From Ruminococcaceae bacterium UBA7127 (GTDB lineage: Bacteria > Bacillota > Clostridia > Oscillospirales > Acutalibacteraceae), in NCBI GenBank assembly GCA_002493005.1, contig DKXL01000054.1, positions 33,298-97,297 on the forward strand: 64,000 nucleotides of DNA, written 5' to 3'. Both the position numbers and the translations under genes were made by a program. The notes below the pieces were generated by a model, which did no database searches, was not told where the DNA came from, and saw only the letters and a list, made by a program, of their open reading frames with translations. Shown in pieces: positions 36,252 through 46,008 of the stretch. Within the stretch, counting starts at the first letter, position 1, and the number at the start of each line of letters is the position of its first letter.

Positions 36252-38294
36252 ATGGGTGTAATCAATGTTCTGGACAAGCATGTAGCTGAGCTGATTGCAG
36301 CCGGTGAAGTGGTTGAACGACCGGCATCTGTTATCAAAGAACTTGTTGAGAATTCTATTGATGCCGGAGCAAAACACATTACCGTTGAAATCAAAAACGG
36401 CGGAACTACATTTATGCGTGTCGCTGACGATGGTTGCGGTATATATAAGGATGATATAAAGGTTGCATTCAAGCGCCATGCTACAAGCAAGGTTAAGGTT
36501 CAAAACGATCTTGATTGTATTTCTACTCTTGGATTTAGAGGAGAAGCGCTAGCTTCAATTTGCGCCGTGTCGCGATTGCAGCTTATTACACGCAATAAAA
36601 ACGAAGATGTCGGCACCTGTTATGAAATTGACGGCGGTGAAGAAATATCCTTTGATGATGCAGGTTGTCCGGTTGGAACAACTTTTATAATAAGAGATTT
36701 ATTTTATAACATTCCTGCACGAGCAAAGTTTTTAAAGAAAGACATTTCCGAGGGAAATGCAGTGTCAAACATAATTGATAAAACAGCGCTTTCTCAGCCT
36801 GAGATTTCGTTTACATATATTAAAGACGGAAAACAAGTTTTGAAAACCTTTGGTGACGGGAAGTTGATTTCTGCCATATACTCTGTTATGGGTAAGGATT
36901 TTGCTAATAGCCTTATTCCTGTAGATTATCAGCTTGATGCCGTAAAAGTTTCCGGATATATCACAAAACCCGAACACTCACGGCCAAACCGCAATATGCA
37001 GAATTTCTTTATAAACGGAAGATACATTAAAACTCGTACTGCTATGGCGGCTCTTGAAGAGGCTTTTAAAACCTCAATTATGGTCGGAAAATTCCCTTCC
37101 TGTGTAATTAATATTCAATTACCGTTTGAAGTGATTGACGTAAATGTGCATCCGTCAAAACTTGAAGTTAGATTTATTAATGAACGACCTGTTTTCGATG
37201 CAATATATCACGCGGTAAAATCTTCACTTATGAAGTACGACAGCAGAAAAAAAGCTACGTTTAAGTCTAATTCAGCATTTAATGATATTGGCAATAAATT
37301 TAATCCGTTTCATAATGCACCTGCTATACTTGACAAGAAAGAACCTGCTGTTAAAGAATTTTCTGCTCCTCAACCGACGGTTAAAAAACAAATAAAAAAT
37401 GAATTTGAACCGTTTGAAGAAATTGCACATACTAAAGATGAGCCTAAAACAATCAGCAATGTTCTTGACGACATAAAACTCGCTGATTCAGGTAATCCGT
37501 TTGATATTTACAGCAAAGCAGTTATTCAAAGTGAAAAACATAACAAAACATATGAAAATCAAGCGGTTAAAACAATGCCTGTTAGCTTTACAGCTGACGA
37601 CAAAACTGTTGTAAAAACTGATAAAGGAATAGAAACTAAAACTGATATAAATTCCGTGTCGGTTAATTATGACAAAGCAGAGGAGTCTGTTAATGAAATA
37701 CCTGCACTGATTAAACAGGATGAAATCAATATCAAGTATGTAGGTGAAGTTTTTAGTACATATATAATTGCTGAAAAAAATAATAATGAGGTTCTGCTGA
37801 TTGATAAGCATGCGGCTCATGAGAGAATAATTTATGAAAAATTAAAGGCAGACACATCATGTTCTTATTCTCAGCTTTTGTTGCAGCCTGCAACAGTGAC
37901 GCTTGGCAAAATCGAATATGATGCGGCAATCAATAATATAGAAATGTTTTCTGCTTGCGGATTTGAAGTCGAAGATTTTGGCAACAGCACTGTGATTGTT
38001 CGTTCTGCACCGCAATATATTGATGCGTCCGAGGTTTCTGACTGCATTGCCGAAATGGCTGATTATATTTCACAGGGGAAAAATGACATATATACCGAAA
38101 AGATGGATTGGTTTTACCATAATGTTTCCTGTCGTGCGGCTATTAAGGCAGGCAACAGAAGTACGCCGCAAGAGTTGATTGACATTGTAAAACAACTTGA
38201 GGAAAACCCTCAGATAAAATATTGTCCGCATGGCAGACCGATTTGTATTGTACTTACTAAGAATGACATAGAAAAACAATTTGGTAGGGTGTGA
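36252..38294 (+). CDS. mutL: DNA mismatch repair protein MutL with endonuclease motif
   Basis: 680 residues from the ATG at 36252, 8 nt after a perfect AAAGGAGGTGA; the in-frame GTG at 36243 lies within that site. The GHKL ATPase has ELVENSIDAGA, ADDGCGI and LGFRGEALASI. A variable, charged linker (about 335-480) leads to a C-terminal domain with DKHAAHERIIYE, which fits DxHA(X)2E(X)4E of the MutL endonuclease group, and CPHGRP at the end. This points to nicking by MutL itself, the pathway used by bacteria without MutH. The end overlaps miaA. Confidence 0.97.
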   Translation: MGVINVLDKHVAELIAAGEVVERPASVIKELVENSIDAGAKHITVEIKNGGTTFMRVADDGCGIYKDDIKVAFKRHATSKVKVQNDLDCISTLGFRGEALASICAVSRLQLITRNKNEDVGTCYEIDGGEEISFDDAGCPVGTTFIIRDLFYNIPARAKFLKKDISEGNAVSNIIDKTALSQPEISFTYIKDGKQVLKTFGDGKLISAIYSVMGKDFANSLIPVDYQLDAVKVSGYITKPEHSRPNRNMQNFFINGRYIKTRTAMAALEEAFKTSIMVGKFPSCVINIQLPFEVIDVNVHPSKLEVRFINERPVFDAIYHAVKSSLMKYDSRKKATFKSNSAFNDIGNKFNPFHNAPAILDKKEPAVKEFSAPQPTVKKQIKNEFEPFEEIAHTKDEPKTISNVLDDIKLADSGNPFDIYSKAVIQSEKHNKTYENQAVKTMPVSFTADDKTVVKTDKGIETKTDINSVSVNYDKAEESVNEIPALIKQDEINIKYVGEVFSTYIIAEKNNNEVLLIDKHAAHERIIYEKLKADTSCSYSQLLLQPATVTLGKIEYDAAINNIEMFSACGFEVEDFGNSTVIVRSAPQYIDASEVSDCIAEMADYISQGKNDIYTEKMDWFYHNVSCRAAIKAGNRSTPQELIDIVKQLEENPQIKYCPHGRPICIVLTKNDIEKQFGRV

Positions 38295-39249
38295 TTTTCT
38301 GGACAACTCAATTAAAATAGTTACGATTGCAGGTCCTACTGCTTCAGGAAAAACAAGACTTTCTGTTGAACTTGCCAAAGCATTTAACGGAGAAATTATA
38401 TCGGCCGATTCAATGCAGATATACAAAGGAATGCAGATTGCAACGGCAAAGCCTACAATCGATGAAAAATGCGGTATAACTCACTATCTAATGGATTTTT
38501 TGCCGCCGTCTGAAACCTATTCTGTAGCAATGTTTGTAAACGATGCCGCTGAATGTATAGAGAATATAAAGGCACACTCAAAACTTCCTTTTTTAGTAGG
38601 CGGCACAGGATTGTATATTGATTCTCTGCTCAACAATATTAAATTTAACGATGAATGTCGTGATAAGGCTTATTCTGATAAGCTTTGGCAAATTTACCGT
38701 AATGACGGCATAGGAACACTCCTTGATATGCTGTTAAAGGTTGATGAAGATTCATATTTGCGTCTTAAGGACGGCAAAAATCCAAAACGTATTATTCGTG
38801 CGATAGAATTTTACAATTCTACAGGTATGACAATCACAGAACAAATCAAAATGTCAAAACTTACAGCGAGTCCGTATTTACCGATAAAAATTGGGCTTAA
38901 CGCACGAAGTCGTCAATTTTTGTATGACAGAATTAACAGACGAGTTGATTTAATGATAGAAAACGGATTGCTTGAGGAAGCACAAGATGTGCTGAATTCG
39001 GATTTAAGTTTTACTTCGATAAAAGCCATTGGATATAAGGAACTTATACCTTACTTTAATGATGAAAAATCACTTGATGAATGTGTTGAAAAACTTAAAA
39101 TGGAAACCCGTCGATATGCGAAACGGCAAATTACTTGGTTTAAACGTGACAAAGACATAAACTGGTTGTATATAGATGAATATAATTCATTTGAAGAATT
39201 ATATCGTGATGCGAAAGCAATAATTGAAAGAGGACTTGTTAATGGATAA
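38281..39249 (+). CDS. miaA: tRNA dimethylallyltransferase
   Basis: Up to 322 residues. The P-loop is IAGPTASGKT, followed by the catalytic ISADSMQIYKGM, FLVGGTGLYIDSL and the C-terminal MKMETRRYAKRQITWFKRD-type segment (conserved TRRYAKRQ and WFKRD). It transfers dimethylallyl to A37 of tRNAs reading U-codons; MiaB then adds the methylthio group. Start choice is uncertain: the TTG at 38281 has no ribosome site, whereas a CTG at 38299 lies 9 nt after TAGGGTG and gives the family-like opening DNSIKIVTIAGPTASGKT. The frame overlaps the mutL end by 14 nt if TTG is used, none if CTG. Confidence 0.94.
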   Translation: MVGCDFLDNSIKIVTIAGPTASGKTRLSVELAKAFNGEIISADSMQIYKGMQIATAKPTIDEKCGITHYLMDFLPPSETYSVAMFVNDAAECIENIKAHSKLPFLVGGTGLYIDSLLNNIKFNDECRDKAYSDKLWQIYRNDGIGTLLDMLLKVDEDSYLRLKDGKNPKRIIRAIEFYNSTGMTITEQIKMSKLTASPYLPIKIGLNARSRQFLYDRINRRVDLMIENGLLEEAQDVLNSDLSFTSIKAIGYKELIPYFNDEKSLDECVEKLKMETRRYAKRQITWFKRDKDINWLYIDEYNSFEELYRDAKAIIERGLVNG

Positions 39250-40525
39250 ATTGCTTTTTAAACGAATACTTGTAACTGCTCTGACTGTGCTTGCTGTTAT
39301 TTATGTTGCTTATTTACTTATAAGTACAAATTTTAATATATACCCCACAGAAAATGCAGTCCAAGCGACAATTACCGATAAAATCTATTCAAACGGATTT
39401 ATCATAAGAGATGAATCAATAATTGATAATAACTCTGCAGGCGTGCTGTCATATACGGTTTCCGACAGTGAAGCTGTGCAGGCAGGGGGAGAGATTGCAA
39501 AGGTTTATTCAAATGAAAGCGATGCTGCTGCTCAGTCAAAGGCTAATGTTTTACAGAAACAGCTTGATGATTTAATAACTTTGCAAAATAACAACACAAC
39601 ACAAAACGTCGGAATTGATACAATTAATAATAATATTAACAATAACATAGTAACATATCTCAGCGGTTTGAATAACGGTGATGTTTTTTCTTTGGACGAA
39701 AATATCAATAATCTTGTTTATTCAATCAACCAAAGACAACTGTTTACAGGTAAAATAAATAATTTTAATGAGGAAATATCTGAATTAAAAATACAGATTG
39801 ATCAGCTAAGAGGTTCATCAGGAGAAAGCATAGGTTCAATCAGCACTAAACGTGCGGGATATTTTTCATCTCATTGTGATGGCTATGAAAACGCAATTAG
39901 TGTTAAAGATATTGAAAAGCTCAAACTTGCAGATTTAGAGAATATTAAAAAGCAGTCTGTTCCTCAAAATTCTGCTGGCAAGGTAGTCAGCGGTCTTAAA
40001 TGGTATGTAGCTTGCAAGGTCACATCAGATGAAGCAGTTTCACTTTCGCTTTGGGATGATTTTGCAACATTGCTTTTTGCTGATGCATCAACAGAAAGCA
40101 TACCTGCCAAAATTATAGGAATTAATCAGAACAAAAAGAGTTCTGACGCTTTGCTTATCTTAGAATGTGATTATATGGACATTGACCTTATTGAAGCGCG
40201 GCAGGAACCCGTTGAAATCGGACTTGGAACATATACAGGCATTCGTGTAAGCAAGCGTGCAATACACGATGATTACGTTGAAAAAACCGTGTATGACGAC
40301 AACGATAACAAAAAAGTTGAGAAGAAAAAGGTGCAGGGCGTTTACGTTTTGTATGGCAGTGAGGTTCAGTTTAAGCAGATTTCAATAATTTATGCTGATG
40401 ATGATTACGTGCTATGCAACCCTTCGCCTGATGACGAGGAGTTATTTAACGGCGAAACAATTTCGCTATATGACCAAGTGATACTTGAGGGAGATGATTT
40501 ATATGACGGCAAGGTCATTGAGTGA
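39242..40525 (+). CDS. HlyD-like membrane-anchored protein
   Basis: 427 residues from the ATG at 39242 (AGAGGA upstream), overlapping miaA by 8 nt; a start at 39224 is less likely. A transmembrane helix (about residues 8-28) precedes an extracytoplasmic region: a lipoyl-like half (NGFIIRDESI, GVLSYTVSDSEAVQAGGEIAKV), a helical part rich in Asn/Gln (about 90-185), and a second beta-rich half. This is the membrane-fusion/HlyD arrangement. No transporter partner is nearby. The gene has this position, between miaA and yggS-sepF, in related clostridia, so a role linked to the envelope or division is possible but unproven. Confidence 0.7.
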   Translation: MDKLLFKRILVTALTVLAVIYVAYLLISTNFNIYPTENAVQATITDKIYSNGFIIRDESIIDNNSAGVLSYTVSDSEAVQAGGEIAKVYSNESDAAAQSKANVLQKQLDDLITLQNNNTTQNVGIDTINNNINNNIVTYLSGLNNGDVFSLDENINNLVYSINQRQLFTGKINNFNEEISELKIQIDQLRGSSGESIGSISTKRAGYFSSHCDGYENAISVKDIEKLKLADLENIKKQSVPQNSAGKVVSGLKWYVACKVTSDEAVSLSLWDDFATLLFADASTESIPAKIIGINQNKKSSDALLILECDYMDIDLIEARQEPVEIGLGTYTGIRVSKRAIHDDYVEKTVYDDNDNKKVEKKKVQGVYVLYGSEVQFKQISIIYADDDYVLCNPSPDDEELFNGETISLYDQVILEGDDLYDGKVIE

Positions 40526-41219
40526 CATTGAATATAATTATAAACTGATTAACGAGCGAATTGCCGAGGCAGCACTTAAATCCGGCAGAAAACGTGAAGA
40601 CATAACTTTTCTTGCTGCTACTAAGACAGTAGATGCTGATACTATCAACCATGCAATTTCGCTTGGACTTGATCATATCGGTGAGAACAAGGTTCAGGAA
40701 CTGCTTGCAAAGTATGATGATTATGACCTTTCTAAATGTTCATTACAATTTATCGGTCATCTTCAGTCAAACAAGGTCAGGCAGATTGTTGATAAGGTAG
40801 ATTTAATTCAGTCTGTAGATTCTGTCAAGCTTGCAAATGAAATCTCAAAGCAGTCACTTAAGATTAATAAAACTATGGATGTTTTGGTTGAAGTTAACAT
40901 AGGCAGAGAAGAAAATAAATCCGGTGTTATGCCGGAAATGCTTGAAGATTTGCTTTATCAAATTGCTGAAATGGACGGAATTTCTGTCAAAGGACTGATG
41001 GCAATCCCTCCAATTTGTGATACTTCACAGAAAATTTCTAAATTTTTTCATAATATGAACAATCTATTTATTGACATATCGCAAAAAAAAATAGATAATA
41101 TAAGTATGACTATTCTTTCAATGGGTATGTCTGCCGATTACTATGAGGCAATATTGGAAGGCGCCAATATGATTAGAGTAGGATCATCGTTATTTGGTGA
41201 AAGAAATTATAATATATAA
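40503..41219 (+). CDS. yggS: YggS-family pyridoxal phosphate homeostasis protein
   Basis: 238 residues from the ATG at 40503, 9 nt after GAGGGAG; it overlaps the previous gene by 23 nt. The single PLP-binding barrel shows FLAATKTVDADTINHAI (PLP lysine), GENKVQELLAKYD, QFIGHLQSNKVRQI, VNIGREENKSG, GLMAIPP, and LSMGMSADYYEAI with GSSLFGERNY near the end. The protein binds PLP without known catalysis and buffers the cofactor. It precedes sepF as in Bacillus ylmE-sepF-ylmG-ylmH-divIVA; ylmG is missing here. Confidence 0.95.
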   Translation: MTARSLSDIEYNYKLINERIAEAALKSGRKREDITFLAATKTVDADTINHAISLGLDHIGENKVQELLAKYDDYDLSKCSLQFIGHLQSNKVRQIVDKVDLIQSVDSVKLANEISKQSLKINKTMDVLVEVNIGREENKSGVMPEMLEDLLYQIAEMDGISVKGLMAIPPICDTSQKISKFFHNMNNLFIDISQKKIDNISMTILSMGMSADYYEAILEGANMIRVGSSLFGERNYNI

Positions 41220-41236
41220 TTTTAGGAGGAATATAA

Positions 41237-41695
41237 ATGGCTGGTTTTGTTGATAAGTTTAAACGTATGTGGGATGCTCCCGATGATGAGTATGAGTACG
41301 ATGAGTACGGCTACGCTGAGGATGATGCAGATGAAGCATACGATGAACCTGTAAGAGAAACTAAAGAAAGAGATCTTGGCGGTAGAAACAAGGTTGTTAA
41401 TATCAATGCTACTGCAAAACTTCAGGTTGGTATATTTAAGCCTGAGCGTTTTGGTGAGGAAACTCGCTCAATCGCTGATGAACTTATGAAAACTCATACT
41501 GTTGTACTTAACCTTGAGGATACTAATAAGGATATGGCAAGAAGAATTCTTGATTTCTTAAGCGGTGTTGCTTATGCCAACCGCGGCAAGATTAAGAGAG
41601 TTGCAACAAACACATATATTATTATTCCAAGCAACGTTGACCTCACAGGCGACGATTTGCTTGATGAATTAGAGAACAGTGGTGTTTACTTCTGA
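41237..41695 (+). CDS. sepF: Cell division protein SepF
   Basis: 152 residues. An amphipathic N-terminal membrane-targeting helix (MAGFVDKFKRMW) is followed by a very acidic, Tyr-rich linker (about 13-50) and the conserved DUF552 domain with VGIFKPERFGEETRSIADEL, VLNLEDTNKDMARRILDFLSG and TYIIIPSNV. SepF polymerises at mid-cell and tethers FtsZ to the membrane. GGAGG lies 8 nt upstream. Overlaps ylmH. Confidence 0.96.
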   Translation: MAGFVDKFKRMWDAPDDEYEYDEYGYAEDDADEAYDEPVRETKERDLGGRNKVVNINATAKLQVGIFKPERFGEETRSIADELMKTHTVVLNLEDTNKDMARRILDFLSGVAYANRGKIKRVATNTYIIIPSNVDLTGDDLLDELENSGVYF

Positions 41696-42431
41696 TGATG
41701 ACAAGCAACTTTGCGCATTAATTGATGACGGAATAGAATTGTGTTGTACAAGACGAAAGCCCTATTTCATTTCGTTTATGAGTGAGCGCAAGCAGTATGT
41801 TGCAGAACAACACCTCAGGTTAGCCTATTTTGATAATTATAGCTTCTTTGGAGGCTTTGATAGCAGTGAACGCAAAATGCTTGGATTGTTTTTTGATGAG
41901 CCAAACAGCGAAGAGTTCCCTATAGCTGCTATTGAATTTTCATTTAGATTGTGTGATAAGCTAACGCACAGAGATTTTTTGGGCTCGTTTATGTCGCTTG
42001 GCATTGAACGAGAAACTGTTGGAGATATACTTATTGAAGATGGCAGATGTGTCGCATTTGTAAAAACCGAGCTAAGAGATTACATAACTTCTCAGATTTC
42101 TAAAATCGGCAGGGTGGGTGTTAAAACTAAATCAGCCGATTTATCTAATCTGCCGAGCGGCAGGGGAGTGGTCGAGCAAAGTTATGTTGTGTCTTCGTTG
42201 CGGCTTGATAATATAGTAGCAGCATTATGTAAATTATCTCGTGATAAAACGCGTACAGTTATTTTATCGGGCAATGTTTGTGTGAATTATGAGCAAGCCA
42301 AAAATGTCAGCTGCAATCTAAAGTCAAACGATGTGATTACAATACGTGGAAAAGGAAAATTTATTTTGAGCGCCGTTGTCGGAACTACTGCAAAAGGGCG
42401 GCTTAGAATATCGGTATTATATTTTAGATAA
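41679..42431 (+). CDS. ylmH: YlmH-family S4-domain RNA-binding protein
   Basis: 250 residues from GTG at 41679 (or the adjacent GTG at 41682), overlapping sepF. The N-terminal half contains MSERKQYVAEQHL and a FFGGFDSSERKMLGLF region. The C-terminal half, from about residue 180, is an S4 RNA-binding domain: SLRLDNIVAALCKLSRDKTR and GNVCVNYEQAKNVSCNLKSNDVITIRGKG. Bacillus YlmH binds ribosomes stalled with peptidyl-tRNA. It lies between sepF and divIVA in its usual place. Confidence 0.9.
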   Translation: MVFTSDDDKQLCALIDDGIELCCTRRKPYFISFMSERKQYVAEQHLRLAYFDNYSFFGGFDSSERKMLGLFFDEPNSEEFPIAAIEFSFRLCDKLTHRDFLGSFMSLGIERETVGDILIEDGRCVAFVKTELRDYITSQISKIGRVGVKTKSADLSNLPSGRGVVEQSYVVSSLRLDNIVAALCKLSRDKTRTVILSGNVCVNYEQAKNVSCNLKSNDVITIRGKGKFILSAVVGTTAKGRLRISVLYFR

Positions 42432-42444
42432 GGAGTGTAGGTCA

Positions 42445-43116
42445 ATGCTTACAATCGATGAAATTAAAAATGTCAGCTTTAGAAAAGCAACTCTTAACGG
42501 AGGCTACAGAGCAGAGGATGTAAATTCATTTATTGATGAGGTTATTGTATCCTTTGAACAACTCAAAAAAGAAAAGACAAATCTTGTACATAAGATTGAT
42601 GTTCTTGCTACTCGTGTTGAGCAGTACAGAGCAGACGAAGAAACAGTAAGAAATGCTTTGCTTGCTTCTCAAAAGGTGTCTGATGCCTGCATAAGAGAGG
42701 CTAAGGAAAAGGCTGCAAAAATCGTAAGAGAAGCAGAAGCTAAGGCACAGGCTCTGCTTATGGACGCAAACAAAATGACTGCTGCTGAAAAAGAGCATTA
42801 CTTACAGCTTCAATCTGATGCAGCTGAGCTTAAAAATGAGCTTATTGAGATTTACAGCAAGCACATCAAATCTATTGACGAACTTCCGACGGCATCTGAT
42901 ATTGCCAACTCTAAAGAAGTTCTCGATAAAAAATATCCTACTGAAGAAATTTCATCATCTGAGGAATCAGCTCCGGTTGAAGAGGACGTAAAAATAGCTC
43001 AGCCTGCTCAAAAAAGCGCACCTGCATCATTAGATGTTGAGCCTGCCCCTGAAAAAAAGCAGAGCAAATTCAGTCATCTTAAATTTGGCGATAACTATGA
43101 CGTTTCTGCTGATTAA
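42445..43116 (+). CDS. divIVA: DivIVA-family cell-pole/septum protein
   Basis: 223 residues from the ATG at 42445, 9 nt after AAGGAG; upstream in-frame starts overlap ylmH and are rejected. The N-terminal DivIVA domain has IDEIKNVSFRKATLNGGYRAEDVNSFID, with the conserved GY-DVD-FLD-type turn. A coiled coil (about 35-140) carries the repeated AREAEAKAQAL pattern. The C-terminal tail is Pro/Glu/Lys-rich and disordered. DivIVA recognises negatively curved membrane. The next gene, ileS, follows after a 70-nt gap with a hairpin (43125-43154) and a weak promoter-like TATAAT at 43159. Confidence 0.94.
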   Translation: MLTIDEIKNVSFRKATLNGGYRAEDVNSFIDEVIVSFEQLKKEKTNLVHKIDVLATRVEQYRADEETVRNALLASQKVSDACIREAKEKAAKIVREAEAKAQALLMDANKMTAAEKEHYLQLQSDAAELKNELIEIYSKHIKSIDELPTASDIANSKEVLDKKYPTEEISSSEESAPVEEDVKIAQPAQKSAPASLDVEPAPEKKQSKFSHLKFGDNYDVSAD

Positions 43117-43186
43117 TAAATATAGCATTAGCTGTTAAACTGATTAATGCTAATCAAATATAATGTTATTGGAGAGAGTTTATACA

Positions 43187-45952
43187 ATGTCTCAGGATTA
43201 TAATTCAACACTAAATCTTCCCAAAACCGATTTTCCTATGAGAGCAGGTCTGCCTAAAAGTGAACCTATTATGCTCAAAAACTGGGAAGATGAAAATGTT
43301 TATGAAAACTTAATGAAAATCAACGAGGGCAAGCCTTTGTTTGTTTTGCACGACGGACCTCCATATGCTAACGGCAATATTCATTTAGGTCATGCTCTAA
43401 ACAAGATATTAAAGGACTTTATTGTCAGATACAAAAATATGGCAGGATTCAAGTCACCGTTTGTTCCTGGATGGGATACTCACGGACTGCCTACAGAGCT
43501 TAAAGCAAGACAAAAAGCAGGGGTCGGAAATTCAGCTGAAATCTCTATTGTTGAGCTCAGAAAAATGTGCGAGGAATTTGTTACCGGTTATATTAATGAC
43601 CAGCGTACTCAGTTTAAGAGATTGGGTATTATCGGTGAATGGGATAATCCGTATATTACCCTCAATCATGAGTTTGAAGCTGAACAAATCAGAGTTTTTG
43701 CCGAAATGGCTGCAAAGGGCTATATCTACAAGGGCTTAAAGCCTGTTTATTGGTGCCCGGAATGTAAAACCGCTCTTGCTGAAGCTGAAATTGAGTATGC
43801 CGAAGACCCTTGCCATTCAATTTATGTAAAGTTTAGTGTAAAAGATGACAAAGGCGTATTCTCCGCAATGGGCATTGATCCGTCTAAGGTAAAGTTTGTT
43901 ATTTGGACAACAACTACCTGGACACTTCCTGCCAACGTAGCTATATGTGTCGGTCCGAGATTTGAATATTCTGTTATAAAAACAGGCGATGAGTATCTTG
44001 TTATGGCAACAGAATTGTATAAATCGGCTATGGATGTGGCTGAAATTACTGATTATGAGGTTGTTGCAACGGTTAAGGGTAGCGAGCTTGAGTATATAAC
44101 TACTGCTCATCCGTTTATTGACAGAGAATCACTTGTAATTGTCGGCGACCACGTTACTCTTGAAAGCGGCACAGGTTGTGTACACACAGCTCCCGGTCAT
44201 GGTGTTGATGACTTTAATGTATGTCAGAATTATCCTGAGATTCCTATTATCTGTCCGGTTGATTCAAACGGCGTGTTAACTGATGAAGCAGGTCAGTTTG
44301 CCGGATTGTCAACCAATGAGGCAAACAAAAAGATTGCAATATATCTGGACGAAACAGGCGCATTATTTGCTCTCAAGAAAATTGTCCATCAGTATCCGCA
44401 TTGCTGGAGATGTAAGACTCCGATTCTGTTTAGAGCAACTGACCAGTGGTTCTGTTCTGTTGATGACTTCAAGGATGAAGCAGTTGACGCAATTAATACT
44501 GTAGAGTGGATTCCTGCTTGGGGTAAAGACAGAATAACCAATATGGTTAGAGAGAGAAAAGATTGGTGTATTTCTCGTCAGAGAAAATGGGGTGTACCCA
44601 TTCCTATATTCTTCTGCAAAGAATGCGGTGAAGCTCATATAGACAAGGATGCAATGATGGCTGTTGCTGATTTGTTTGAAAAAGAGGGCTCAAATGCATG
44701 GTATAATCACACAGCTGAGGAAATACTACCAAGCGGCACTAAATGTAAAAAATGTGGTTGTACTGAATTTGAAAAAGAAAAAGATATTATGGACGTATGG
44801 TTTGACAGCGGTTCGTCACATACCGGCGTTGTCAAAAAGAGAAGCAATCTAAGTTTCCCTGCTGATTTGTACCTTGAGGGTAACGATCAGTATAGAGGCT
44901 GGTTCCAGTCGTCTTTGCTTACGTCTGTTGCAGTTACAGGTAAGGCACCATATAAAACCGTTCTTACTCACGGTATGATTCTTGATGATGAATCAAGAAA
45001 AATGAGTAAATCTCTTGGTAACGGTATTAGTCCTCAGGATGTTACTAAGCAGTATGGTGCGGACGTTCTCAGACTTTGGGTAGCTTCTACCGATTTCCAG
45101 ACCGATGTGCACGTTTCAAATGATATTATAAAGCAGATATCGGAATCATATAGAAAAATCAGAAATACTGCAAGATATATACTCGGTAATCTTTCTGATT
45201 TTAACCCTGATACAGATATGGTAGCTTTTGACGAACTTTTGCCAATTGACAAATGGGCTGTTGCAAAGCTTAATTCTTTGATTGAAAAGGTACTTAATTC
45301 ATATAATAATTATGAATTTCATATAGTTTATCACAGCATCCATAATTTCTGTGTAGTTGATATGTCAAACTTCTATCTTGATGTCTTGAAGGACAGATTG
45401 TATACTGAGAAAGCTGACAGCAAGGCAAGAAGAGCTGCACAGACTGCAATTTATCTTATATTGAATGCTATGACAAGACTCATTTCTCCGATTCTTGCAT
45501 ATACTTCAGATGAAATTTGGAAGTTTATGCCTCATTCAGCTGCTGATAATAAAGAGCACGTTTTATTTAATGAAATGCCTTCAAAAATTGAAATGTCTGT
45601 TGATGATGAATTTATGTCCTTCTGGGATGAAATCCATAATCTTAGAGATGCTGTTAAAAAGTCGCTTGAGTCATTAATTAAAGACAAAACAATAAAGGGC
45701 TCGCTTGAGGCGAAAATCATTCTTTCAGCCGGAGGCAACACTCTTCATTTCCTTAAAAAGGCTGAACCTGAACTTTGCGCTGCATTTATTGTTTCTGATG
45801 TTGAAATCAAGGATAACGGCGGAGAACTTGAAATTGCAGTTCAAAAAGCTGAGGGAGAGAAATGTGAACGTTGTTGGGCTATAAGCAAGACTGTTGGTAC
45901 TAACCACGATCACCCGACTCTTTGTGAGCGTTGCTGTAATAATTTAAAATAA
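43187..45952 (+). CDS. ileS: Isoleucyl-tRNA synthetase
   Basis: About 921 residues from the ATG at 43187 (GGAGAGAG about 11 nt upstream); an in-frame ATG at 43163 would sit on the ribosome site. HIGH is in GPPYANGNIHLGHALNK, the CP1 editing domain has TTTTWTLPANVA and GTGCVHTAPGHG, KMSKS is ESRKMSKSLGN, and a C-terminal zinc finger has two CxxC pairs (CERC...CERC). This is the bacterial type. It has no T-box leader. It is placed after divIVA as in Bacillus. Confidence 0.97.
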   Translation: MSQDYNSTLNLPKTDFPMRAGLPKSEPIMLKNWEDENVYENLMKINEGKPLFVLHDGPPYANGNIHLGHALNKILKDFIVRYKNMAGFKSPFVPGWDTHGLPTELKARQKAGVGNSAEISIVELRKMCEEFVTGYINDQRTQFKRLGIIGEWDNPYITLNHEFEAEQIRVFAEMAAKGYIYKGLKPVYWCPECKTALAEAEIEYAEDPCHSIYVKFSVKDDKGVFSAMGIDPSKVKFVIWTTTTWTLPANVAICVGPRFEYSVIKTGDEYLVMATELYKSAMDVAEITDYEVVATVKGSELEYITTAHPFIDRESLVIVGDHVTLESGTGCVHTAPGHGVDDFNVCQNYPEIPIICPVDSNGVLTDEAGQFAGLSTNEANKKIAIYLDETGALFALKKIVHQYPHCWRCKTPILFRATDQWFCSVDDFKDEAVDAINTVEWIPAWGKDRITNMVRERKDWCISRQRKWGVPIPIFFCKECGEAHIDKDAMMAVADLFEKEGSNAWYNHTAEEILPSGTKCKKCGCTEFEKEKDIMDVWFDSGSSHTGVVKKRSNLSFPADLYLEGNDQYRGWFQSSLLTSVAVTGKAPYKTVLTHGMILDDESRKMSKSLGNGISPQDVTKQYGADVLRLWVASTDFQTDVHVSNDIIKQISESYRKIRNTARYILGNLSDFNPDTDMVAFDELLPIDKWAVAKLNSLIEKVLNSYNNYEFHIVYHSIHNFCVVDMSNFYLDVLKDRLYTEKADSKARRAAQTAIYLILNAMTRLISPILAYTSDEIWKFMPHSAADNKEHVLFNEMPSKIEMSVDDEFMSFWDEIHNLRDAVKKSLESLIKDKTIKGSLEAKIILSAGGNTLHFLKKAEPELCAAFIVSDVEIKDNGGELEIAVQKAEGEKCERCWAISKTVGTNHDHPTLCERCCNNLK

Positions 45953-45962
45953 TATTTACAAT

Positions 45963-45994
45963 AAATCGGTGTGACAAAACACACCGATTTATAT
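45963..45994 (+). terminator. Hairpin after ileS, possible weak terminator or lspA leader structure
   Basis: A perfect 11-bp stem, AAATCGGTGTG (45963-45973) and CACACCGATTT (45980-45990), is followed only by ATATCTGTTGGAGG, so the T-tract is short. It ends about 18 nt before lspA and next to the lspA ribosome site (TTGGAGGA). Confidence 0.55.
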
Positions 45995-46008
45995 CTGTTG
46001 GAGGAAAT

